64,000 nt of DNA from Streptomyces sp. WZ-12 (GTDB lineage: Bacteria; Actinomycetota; Actinomycetes; Streptomycetales; Streptomycetaceae). Below, one piece after another: positions 57,074-64,000 of the stretch (its first letter is position 1; the number at the start of each line of letters is the position of its first letter). The translations under genes and the position numbers were made by a program. The notes beneath the pieces are model-generated. The model made no database searches and had not been told where the DNA came from. It worked only from the letters and a program-made list of their open reading frames with translations. Location of the stretch: NCBI RefSeq assembly GCF_028898845.1, contig NZ_CP118574.1, forward strand, positions 8,667,001 to 8,731,000. Direction: 5' to 3'.

Positions 57074-58288
57074 GTGAGCCACGACAACGGCGGCCCCGCA
57101 CTGGGCTATCCGCTCACGGCACCGAACGCGTTGGCGGCGCCCGAGGAGTGGGGTGAGCTGCGCGCCTCGTGCCCGGTGGCCCCCGTGACCCTCCCCAGCG
57201 GCGACCGCGCCGCGCTGCTGACCCGCTACGCCGACGTCAAGCAGGTGCTCGCCGACCCGCGTTGCACCCGCCAGTTGGACGCCGAGGGCGCCGCCCGCAT
57301 CTCCGCCGACGACACCGGCGGCGTCTTCAACAGCGAGATGGCCGCGTCCCTCAACGGCGCGGGCCAGCAACGGTGGCGGCGGATGCTGACCAAGTGGTTC
57401 ACCGCCAAGCGGATGGCCGCGCTGCGCCCGACGATCGAGGCCATGGCCGAGCGGCTCGTCGACGAGATGATCGCGCACGGCCACCCGGCGGACCTCAAGG
57501 CCGCCGTCGGCTTCCCGCTGCCGGTCTGGGTCATCTGCGACCTGCTCGGCGTCCCCGCAGCCGACCGCGACCGGTTCTCCCGCTGGTCCGACATGCTGCT
57601 GAACCTCACCCGCTACGACCAGCGCGAAATAGCCACCGCCCAGCGGAACTTCCACGCCTACATGACCGCGCACCTGGAGACCCGGCGTCGCGATCCGGGC
57701 GAGGACCTGCTCAGCTCCCTGCTCACCGCGACCGACGCCGACGGCGGCCGACTGACCGACGACCAACTCGCCGCCACCGGCCAGGCACTGCTGATCGCCG
57801 GCCACGAGACCACCGCCAACATGATCGGCAAGATGATGGCGCTGCTGCTCGCCGACCGGCGCCGCTGGGAGCAACTGGTCGCCGACCGCTCGCTGGTGCG
57901 CACCGCCGTGGAGGAGGTCCTGCGGTTCGACGCCAACGCCGGCTTCGGCATGCCCCGTTACGTCACCGACGACATCGAGGTCGCCGGCACCGTCCTGGCC
58001 CGCGGCACGACCCTGGTGTGCAGCATGGCCGCCGCCAACCGCGACGAGGAGACGTTCGCCGGCGCCGACGCGATGAGCCTGGACCGCAGCCCCAACCCCC
58101 ACCTCGCCTTCGGCTCCGGCCCGCACTCCTGCCTGGGCCAGTCACTGGCCCGCACCGAACTCCAGGTCGTCCTCGACGTGCTGCTGCACCGCCTCCCCAC
58201 CCTCGAACTCGCCGTTCCCGCCGGGGAGTTGCGACGCATCGAGGGACTGGTCGTCGGCGGCCTGCGGGAAGTTCCGGTCCGGTGGTGA
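57074..58288 (+). CDS. Cytochrome P450 (second of two)
   Basis: 404 residues, CYP105/107-like. I-helix LLIAGHETTANMIG, K-helix EEVLRFDAN, heme loop FGSGPHSCLGQSLARTEL with the Cys ligand in HSCLG. AGGGAG lies before GTG codons at 57071 and 57074; the second has better spacing. Unlike the first P450 it is coupled to a TetR gene by GTGA, so it is probably inducible by its substrate (xenobiotic or autogenous metabolite). No adjacent ferredoxin. Confidence 0.9.
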   Translation: MSHDNGGPALGYPLTAPNALAAPEEWGELRASCPVAPVTLPSGDRAALLTRYADVKQVLADPRCTRQLDAEGAARISADDTGGVFNSEMAASLNGAGQQRWRRMLTKWFTAKRMAALRPTIEAMAERLVDEMIAHGHPADLKAAVGFPLPVWVICDLLGVPAADRDRFSRWSDMLLNLTRYDQREIATAQRNFHAYMTAHLETRRRDPGEDLLSSLLTATDADGGRLTDDQLAATGQALLIAGHETTANMIGKMMALLLADRRRWEQLVADRSLVRTAVEEVLRFDANAGFGMPRYVTDDIEVAGTVLARGTTLVCSMAAANRDEETFAGADAMSLDRSPNPHLAFGSGPHSCLGQSLARTELQVVLDVLLHRLPTLELAVPAGELRRIEGLVVGGLREVPVRW

Positions 58289-58929
58289 CGATGTCCCTCA
58301 AAGCCGCCCGCTCCGCGGGGACCCGGGAGGCCATCCTCACCGCGGCGGAGCGCCTGTTCGCCGAGCACGGCGTGTCCGCCGTCTCCAACCGCCAGATCAG
58401 CGAGGCCGCCGGCCAGGGCAACAACGCCGCCGTCGGCTACCACTTCGGCGCCAAGACCGAGCTGATCCGGGCCGTCGTCCGCCGCCACGCCGAGCCGATC
58501 GACGCCCTGCGCCAACGCATGCTCGCCCGCACCGGCGCGTCCCGCGAAGTGCGTGACTGGGTGGCCTGCCTGGTGCGACCGGGTGCCCAACACCTGGCGG
58601 AGCTGGGCGGCCCCACCTGGTACGCGCGGTTCGCCGCCCAACTGATGACCGACCCGGTGCTCCGCGAGCTGATGATCGACGAGGCGTTCGGCCCGTCCCT
58701 CGCCCACACCCTCGACGGCCTCAACCGCTGCCTGCCCGACCTCCCGCCGCCGGTACGCCTCCAACGCGGCGACATGGCACGCCACTTGATGGTGCACGCC
58801 CTCGCCGAACGCGAACGAGCCCTGGCTGACGGAGCCACCGTCGGCCACGCCGACTGGGGCACCTACGCGGACGGACTTGTCGACGCCCTGAGCGGCCTGT
58901 GGCTGGCGCCGGTGACGATCGCCCCGTGA
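58285..58929 (+). CDS. TetR-family regulator coupled to P450
   Basis: 214 residues. HTH: GTREAILTAAERLFAEHGVSAVSNRQISEAAGQGNNAAVGYHFGAKTELIRAVV. The C-terminal helical region resembles the TetR_C_33 group with HLMVHALAERERAL. GTG at 58285 overlaps the P450 stop; an ATG at 58291 is the alternative. Likely binds the palindrome at 56991-57010 and so represses its own operon. Confidence 0.85.
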   Translation: MTMSLKAARSAGTREAILTAAERLFAEHGVSAVSNRQISEAAGQGNNAAVGYHFGAKTELIRAVVRRHAEPIDALRQRMLARTGASREVRDWVACLVRPGAQHLAELGGPTWYARFAAQLMTDPVLRELMIDEAFGPSLAHTLDGLNRCLPDLPPPVRLQRGDMARHLMVHALAERERALADGATVGHADWGTYADGLVDALSGLWLAPVTIAP

Positions 58930-59186
58930 CGGCCGTCGAGCCGACCGGGGAGCGGCGCGGCCCGGGCGGGCGTCCGGCTGCGCGCCGGCCAACGATCACC
59001 ACACACGTGATTGCCTGCGGCGACCGTCGCCAGGCATGCCCTGACCTGCGACTTTAATGTCGACCGCGGTCCGAGGGAGTCGCGCCATACCCATTAGGAC
59101 GCGGTGGAATCGCCACGGAATTCACAGATAACGACCATTACGTAACTAGGGGCACTGAAGACCACACATCAAGCAGAGGCACCGTA

Positions 59187-61205
59187 ATGGATCAGCAGAT
59201 CGTTCAGGTGAGGATTCACCCTGCCATCGGCATAGCCCGGGTCGGCAACAGCGACGCAACGCCCTTCATCGGCCCGGAGTCGCCGGACCAGCCGCCGCTG
59301 GAGCTGGGCTCGTACAAGGACGGCAACGGCAAGATCATCAAGCAGGCGGCCCGCTTCCGGCTCTACGGCTACAACGCGGCCGGTGACGTCGTCCGGGAAC
59401 TGAAGCTGGGCGAAGAAGGCGTCACCGACATCAAGTGGACGGCTCATCTAGCCAACAAGAAAGCCGCCTGGTACCAGTTCCACTGCCCGCTCGACATCCC
59501 CGAGGCCGCCAAACTGTCGGACGCCCAGCGGAGCCGGCGGAACGCCTCCGTCAAGGGCGCCGACCGCAAGAAACTGGTCATCGACTCGGGCGTCAAGGCC
59601 CTCGTGGCCGGCGAGAAGGATCTCGTCGTCTTCGACGGCGAGATCATGACCAAGAGGGTCCGCCTGGGCGCAGCGCACGTCGATGGCGACGGCCGCCTCG
59701 TCGTCGCCGGCGGGGACGGCGCATCGGGCTCCTACACCGACCCGCCCGGCGAGATCACCGGTGTCGCCAACAACGACACCTGGTACGACAACACCTCCGA
59801 CGGCCCGATCACCGCCCAAGTCACCCTCGGCGGCGTCACCATCAGCGCGACGCCGGCCTGGGTCGTGGTCGGTCCGCCGCACTACGCGCCCGGCGTCAAG
59901 ACCATCCGCACCGTCTACGACCTGCTGTACGACGTCTTCGCGACCGAGAAGACGCTGGACAGGGTGGTGCAGGTCTCCTATCCCGAGGACATCGAGCCGC
60001 TGCTGGTCCGGTTCTGCGAACTGCAATGGGTCAACCACGGCTTCGCCACCCAGTTCGGCTGGAAGGGCCCGCACCACTTCGACGACCCGGAGATGCGCAG
60101 GCGGCTCAACGACCCCGGGGAGACCAGCCGCGACCTGCGTCGCCAGATCTACCAGCAGATGCGCGACTACGACCGGGACGGGATGTCGCCCGTTCCCTGG
60201 CCGTGGCTGTACGGCGACGCCATGACGGGCGGCAAGGCCACCTCGGTCCGGGAACACCTGACCCTGTCCCCCACACAGGACTGGATGCTGGCCCAATGGT
60301 CCGAAGGCCGCTTCGCCCCCGGCCCGCGCCGGACCACATACCCCGACGTGGACCAGGCCCCCGCCGCCCGACAGCCCGGTCTGCTGGACCAGGCCGCGCT
60401 GGACAACTGCGCCGCCGACGCCTTCCACCCGGGCAGCGAGATCACCTGGCCGATCCGCCACAAGACCATGTACTCCGAGCCGTTCCGCATCCTGCACCGC
60501 AGCCCGGACCAGCCCGAACGCGACTACGGCGACGTACTCAAGGACGTGGACCTGTACAGCAAGGACGGGCCGCTCTACGCCCAGGGCCCCGGTGACCTCA
60601 CGCGCTGGATGGCCGCCCCCTGGCAGTGCGACACCGCGAGCTGCCGCATGGGATACGCGGAGCGATCCGGACTCGGCGCCCGCTACAGCCCCTTCGTGCC
60701 GACCTTCTGGCCCGCCCAGATGCCCAACCACGTGCTGACGGAGAAGGACTTCAAGACCGTCAACACCAAGCCGACCGGCGACGACAGCGCCCGCGAGAAG
60801 GCGTTCGAGAACCGGGCGGTGTGGCTGCGCGGGCTTCCTGGCGTGGAGATGAACAAGCAGCGCGAGAAGATGATCGAGATCTGGTGGCAGTTCGGCATCG
60901 TCGAGCCGCGCGAATACACCGTCGGCGACGGCAAGTTCCCGAAGTATCTGCAAGTCGAGTCCCAACCCGGCTACGGGTCGGTTCCCGACCACGCCAACCT
61001 CATCAACATCCAGGTTCCCGAGGCGGGTATTCCCCAGCGCGCCGCGGCGGCCGGCACCTGGCGCGGTGCCACCTCCGCGGAGGAGGTCGAGAGGTCGCTC
61101 GTCCAGCAGGCGGTCGAGGAGGCCAAGGAACTCACCGGCTACGGCGACGAGGAAATCGCCGCCGGCTACCTGGAGAAGCTCGACCCCTTCCACGACGCCC
61201 CGTGA
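59187..61205 (+). CDS. LodA/GoxA-like CTQ-dependent amino-acid oxidase
   Basis: 672 residues. IHPAIGIARVGNSDATPFIGPE is the family start, and GEITGVANNDTWYDNTSDGP and WRGLPGVEMN-like blocks follow. The two residues that form the cysteine tryptophylquinone in LodA (Cys516 and Trp581, 65 apart) correspond here to Cys481 (PWQCDTASC) and Trp546 (AVWLRGL), exactly 65 apart. Members deaminate lysine or glycine with release of hydrogen peroxide, often antimicrobial. No signal peptide. AGAGGC lies before the ATG. Coupled by GTGA to LodB. Confidence 0.87.
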   Translation: MDQQIVQVRIHPAIGIARVGNSDATPFIGPESPDQPPLELGSYKDGNGKIIKQAARFRLYGYNAAGDVVRELKLGEEGVTDIKWTAHLANKKAAWYQFHCPLDIPEAAKLSDAQRSRRNASVKGADRKKLVIDSGVKALVAGEKDLVVFDGEIMTKRVRLGAAHVDGDGRLVVAGGDGASGSYTDPPGEITGVANNDTWYDNTSDGPITAQVTLGGVTISATPAWVVVGPPHYAPGVKTIRTVYDLLYDVFATEKTLDRVVQVSYPEDIEPLLVRFCELQWVNHGFATQFGWKGPHHFDDPEMRRRLNDPGETSRDLRRQIYQQMRDYDRDGMSPVPWPWLYGDAMTGGKATSVREHLTLSPTQDWMLAQWSEGRFAPGPRRTTYPDVDQAPAARQPGLLDQAALDNCAADAFHPGSEITWPIRHKTMYSEPFRILHRSPDQPERDYGDVLKDVDLYSKDGPLYAQGPGDLTRWMAAPWQCDTASCRMGYAERSGLGARYSPFVPTFWPAQMPNHVLTEKDFKTVNTKPTGDDSAREKAFENRAVWLRGLPGVEMNKQREKMIEIWWQFGIVEPREYTVGDGKFPKYLQVESQPGYGSVPDHANLINIQVPEAGIPQRAAAAGTWRGATSAEEVERSLVQQAVEEAKELTGYGDEEIAAGYLEKLDPFHDAP

Positions 61206-62344
61206 CACCGGCACCCGTCTACGACGTGCTGATCGCCGGCGGCGGACCGGCCGGTTGCGCCGCCGCGCTCACGCTGGCACGGGCGGGCCGCCGGGTGCTG
61301 TTGGCCGACGCCGGCACCGGACCGCCCAAGGTCGGCGAGGCGCTGGTCTCCGTCGCGCGACTGCTGCTGACCGACCTCGGCGTGGACCGCACCGTCCTGG
61401 ACACCGGACACCTGCCCTGCCACGGAAACCTCTCCGCCTGGGGCTCGTCCCAACTCCACGCGGTGGACGCGCTCCGCGACCCCTACGGCCACGGCTGGCA
61501 CCTGGACCGCGCGCTCTTCGACCGGAGGCTGCGTAAGGCCGCCCGCACCGCGGGCGCCGAGGTCGTCGAACGCACCGCCGTCCGACGCCCGGCCCGGCAA
61601 CCGGACGGCACCTGGCGGGTCCCCTTGTGCGACCGCGCCGGCCGGGGCGCCGAACGCACCGTCCACTGCCGGTGGTTGATCGACGCCACCGGGCGGGGCG
61701 CCGCGCTCGCCGTCCACGCCGGCGCCCGCCGGCTGACCGCCGACCGGCTGACCGCCCTCCACCTCCTCCTCGACCCGGCCCCGGACGCCACCACCGACGG
61801 CCGCTTGCTGGTCGAGTCCGACCAGGACGGCTGGTGGTACACCGCCCCGCTGCCCTCCCGGCAGCGCCTGGTCGCCTACTTCACCGACCCCGACCTGCCC
61901 CTCGCCGCCGCCGGCGGCGCCGAGGGGTTCCACGACCGGCTGCTGGCCACCCGCCACATCTCCCGCCGGACGCGCCCGCACGCTCGCCCGCCCCACCCAC
62001 CCCGCCGCGCCCCCGCGCACACCGCCCACCTGGACCGGGTGCACGGAGACGGCTGGACGGCCGCCGGTGACGCGGCCGCCGCCTTCGACCCGCTCAGCTC
62101 CCAGGGCATCCTCACCGCCCTCTACACCGGACTGAGCGCGGGCGAGGCGGTCGACGCCCGGCTGTCCGGCGACCCCACGGCGCTGGCCGGCTACGCGGAG
62201 AAGGTCGCCACCGCCCGTGCCGCCTACGAGTACGGCCACCGCGCCGTACACGCCCAGGAGACCCGATGGGCCGACCGCCCCTTCTGGGCCCGGCGGCACC
62301 GCAACCCCAACCCCACGAAAACGAAAGGCAGTTACCGCACATGA
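61202..62344 (+). CDS. LodB-like FAD-dependent maturase
   Basis: 380 residues. FAD motif YDVLIAGGGPAGCAAALTLARAG, GPPKVGEALVSVARLLLTDLG and WTAAGDAAAAFDPLSSQGILTAL, a tryptophan-halogenase/geranylgeranyl-reductase-like fold. LodB proteins are needed to install the CTQ cofactor in LodA-type oxidases. The GTG overlaps the LodA stop and its own stop overlaps the third gene's ATG. Confidence 0.87.
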   Translation: MTPAPVYDVLIAGGGPAGCAAALTLARAGRRVLLADAGTGPPKVGEALVSVARLLLTDLGVDRTVLDTGHLPCHGNLSAWGSSQLHAVDALRDPYGHGWHLDRALFDRRLRKAARTAGAEVVERTAVRRPARQPDGTWRVPLCDRAGRGAERTVHCRWLIDATGRGAALAVHAGARRLTADRLTALHLLLDPAPDATTDGRLLVESDQDGWWYTAPLPSRQRLVAYFTDPDLPLAAAGGAEGFHDRLLATRHISRRTRPHARPPHPPRRAPAHTAHLDRVHGDGWTAAGDAAAAFDPLSSQGILTALYTGLSAGEAVDARLSGDPTALAGYAEKVATARAAYEYGHRAVHAQETRWADRPFWARRHRNPNPTKTKGSYRT

Positions 62345-63072
62345 ACGCCTCATCCGCATCGCCCCAGCACGACCGTCACGAGCACATCCACCGCTTCCTG
62401 ATCCTGGGCAAGGACAAGCTGTTCTTCTACCACCTGGCCCTCTACAACCCGGACCTCGGCCACCACTACCAGGCGGTCTTCGCCTTCCAGATCCAGGACG
62501 ACGGCGCCCTGAAGAAGATGTACCTGGAGGACCTGAAGAAGAACGAGGACAAGCGGGTCTACTACTCCCTGCGCTGCCCGCACCACTTCGAGCTCCCGGA
62601 GCTCCAGGACGGCAAGGACTTCAAGGTCCACTTGGAGCGGGTGGTGGTCAAGGAGGACGGTAGCCGCGACTTCCAGCAGATGACCACCACCGAGACGACG
62701 GTCAAGTGCCGGCCGGAGGACGTCCTGTCCTTCCGGGACCTCTCGGACCGGCCCCTGCCCTACCCCCAGCACCTCACCTACCTGGCGTTCGGCGCGGGCC
62801 AGGAGGTCCACTTCGCCCACCAACTCGCCGAGCGCCCGAACTGGGACGAGGTCATCACCGTGACGACCAAGCAGACCATCAATGACGAGACCCTGAAGAA
62901 GGTCCCGCCCGTCGTCATCGAGTCGATCAACGACCCCAAGGGCGTGATCGAGGAGAGCCTGCTGAAGAAGGGCCAGCAGTACCAGGGCAAGATCGGCGGT
63001 AGCAACCTGACGGTGGACTTCATCGTCGGTCGCCAGGGTTGGTGGAACCACACCAGCCTCAACACCGCCTGA
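62341..63072 (+). CDS. Unknown third protein of the LodAB operon
   Basis: 243 residues, ATG overlapping the LodB stop. Not recognised. Lys/Asp/Glu-rich with strand-forming stretches: HRFLILGKDKLFFYHLALYNPDLGHHYQAVFAFQI near the N-terminus, HLTYLAFGAGQEVHFAHQLAERPNWDEVITV in the middle, and GGSNLTVDFIVGRQGWWNH at the end. No signal peptide or membrane helix. Codon choice and lysine content differ slightly from the neighbours. Strict translational coupling suggests it belongs to the oxidase complex, for example as an assembly, immunity or targeting partner. Confidence 0.8.
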   Translation: MNASSASPQHDRHEHIHRFLILGKDKLFFYHLALYNPDLGHHYQAVFAFQIQDDGALKKMYLEDLKKNEDKRVYYSLRCPHHFELPELQDGKDFKVHLERVVVKEDGSRDFQQMTTTETTVKCRPEDVLSFRDLSDRPLPYPQHLTYLAFGAGQEVHFAHQLAERPNWDEVITVTTKQTINDETLKKVPPVVIESINDPKGVIEESLLKKGQQYQGKIGGSNLTVDFIVGRQGWWNHTSLNTA

Positions 63073-63096
63073 CGGACGCCGCCACCCCCGGTCGCC

Positions 63097-63134
63097 CCGG
63101 CTCGGGCCTGCGGACCCCTCGCGGCCCGAGCCGG
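63097..63134. terminator. Bidirectional terminator between LodAB operon and lipase
   Basis: CCGGCTCGGGCC (63097-63108) pairs perfectly with GGCCCGAGCCGG (63123-63134) around a 14-nt loop, between convergent genes ending at 63072 and 63153. Confidence 0.88.
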
Positions 63135-63152
63135 TGGCTATCTGACCGACCC

Positions 63153-63977
63153 TCAGGGCAGGTTCTTCTCGATCGCGGAGAGGTAGCGCTTGATCGAGTG
63201 GTCCCGGATCCCGGCCGTGGCGGGTGCGAAGGCATCCGCGGTCAACCCCTTGGCCCGGTCCGTCAGACCGCCCAACAGGCCCATGGACTCGTGCAGTTTG
63301 CCCCCGGAGTCGATGTACCGGAGCGCGTCGACATGGGTGAAGACGGGCTCGGGCGGCAACTGCGGCACGATGTCCTCGTTGTTGACGAAGCGGTACATGC
63401 GGTTGCTGAAGCCCTTGTTGTACGCCTCCGCCAGGATGCGGTCACAGGTGCGGGGCTGACCGTAGGTGTAGACCCCGTCCGCCTGGAGCCGCGGGTCCTC
63501 CAGGTACATCCGCGCACCGGCGAGCATGGCGAGCGCGCCACCGAGACTGTGGCCGGTGAACCACACCGTCTGGTTGTTGGTGCGCAGTTCGGTCAGGGCG
63601 TCCTTGAGGCTCGGGAAGATCGACTGGAGGGCCTCGGCGAAGCCGTAGTGGACGTAGCCCGTCTTGGCCGGCCCCGGCCACGGCGGCGTACTGGCGTCCG
63701 ACAACCAGTCACGGATCTCCGCCGGCTCCGTGCCGCGGAAGGCGGTGATGATCATGTGGTCGCTGGCCGCGGTGTACGCCTGGGTGTCCTCAAGCGGGAA
63801 CGGCGGGGTGAACCGTGTCTGGTGGTGGCGCACCTCGTCGAAACCCCAGTCGCGGGCCCGGGATTCGATCGTGGCCTCGTCCTTGTAGGCCAGATCGGAC
63901 GCCTGGGCCAGCCAGTACGCCAGGGGGAGGCTGTACCCGGCGGACGCGTGGTGGTCGATCGCGGTCGGTGCGGACAT
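63153..63977 (-). CDS. Class 3 lipase-like hydrolase
   Basis: 274 residues. ITAFRGTEPAEIRDWLSDAS supplies the oxyanion Thr region, VHYGFAEALQSI follows, and TVWFTGHSLGGALAMLAGARM gives the nucleophile Ser. VYTYGQPRTCDRILAE and RFVNNEDIVPQLPPE carry the Asp of the triad. No signal peptide is obvious; the N-terminus SAPTAIDHHASAGYSLPLAYWLAQASDLAY is family-like. GAAAGGAGCC precedes the ATG. Likely an intracellular or leaderlessly exported esterase. Confidence 0.87.
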   Translation of the reverse strand: MSAPTAIDHHASAGYSLPLAYWLAQASDLAYKDEATIESRARDWGFDEVRHHQTRFTPPFPLEDTQAYTAASDHMIITAFRGTEPAEIRDWLSDASTPPWPGPAKTGYVHYGFAEALQSIFPSLKDALTELRTNNQTVWFTGHSLGGALAMLAGARMYLEDPRLQADGVYTYGQPRTCDRILAEAYNKGFSNRMYRFVNNEDIVPQLPPEPVFTHVDALRYIDSGGKLHESMGLLGGLTDRAKGLTADAFAPATAGIRDHSIKRYLSAIEKNLP

Positions 63978-64000
63978 GCGGGCTCCTTTCGCTGGGCGGT

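Noticed and set aside
1..64000. Prophage, integrative element or insertion sequence
   Set aside because: No integrase, transposase, relaxase, phage structural gene, tRNA attachment site or terminal inverted repeat was recognised anywhere in the window.

Overview
The window is about 64 kb of very GC-rich DNA with extreme third-position G/C bias, frequent GTG starts and 4-bp ATGA/GTGA stop-start overlaps. It has a chaplin, an F420-type luciferase-like oxidoreductase, two cytochromes P450, and HbpS/SenS/SenR-like and PcaV-like genes. Together these point to a Streptomyces (or very close relative) chromosome, probably accessory rather than core. I saw no tRNA, rRNA, integrase, transposase or CRISPR array.

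Layout. 1-7.1 kb: tail of a histidine kinase, an acetyltransferase, a P450, a SWIM zinc-finger protein, and an MmyB-type XRE repressor divergent from a small operon (RpiB-like isomerase, DJ-1/PfpI protein, DUF2180, ABM monooxygenase). 7.1-8.9 kb: almost gene-free, apart from one MgtC-C-terminal-like ORF. 8.9-17.2 kb: a complete four-gene Wadjet type II anti-plasmid SMC system (jetABCD), every junction overlapping. 17.3-26.4 kb: an LLM oxidoreductase; an ABC-F gene behind a 7-residue leader peptide and attenuator-like structure; a thioredoxin-fold membrane protein without its CxxC; two small membrane proteins; a divergent PfpI/GlxA pair; assorted enzymes; and a truncated acetyltransferase.

26.5-30.1 kb: a cyanate cluster (cynR, carbonic anhydrase, cyanase, plus a purine/cytidine-type deaminase) flanked on both sides by decayed genes. 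30.1-32.9 kb: senR-senS divergent from hbpS. 32.9-40 kb: TetR divergent from a catabolic operon (flavin monooxygenase, RidA, DUF1028, M20 amidohydrolase, MHS transporter), followed by a LysR gene. 40.3-43.9 kb: GH15 glucosidase/trehalase, a solo HipA-like kinase, a small conserved protein, and a chaplin with a His-rich tail.

44-48.9 kb: pcaV divergent from pcaIJHGB, a protocatechuate operon lacking pcaF and the decarboxylase/lactonase. 49-54.7 kb: DUF3995, a LysE exporter, and a CoA-ligase/MaoC/amidohydrolase/SDR operon with a divergent MarR. 54.8-64 kb: a secreted hydrolase, twin zinc-ribbon proteins, a P450-TetR pair behind a 20-bp palindrome, a LodA/LodB quinoprotein operon with an unknown third gene, and a class 3 lipase.

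Starts were chosen from ribosome binding sites, stop-start overlaps and, for several genes, a TANNNT -10 box 6-7 nt ahead of the start codon (leaderless mRNAs). All family assignments come from reading motifs by eye. No database search was run.
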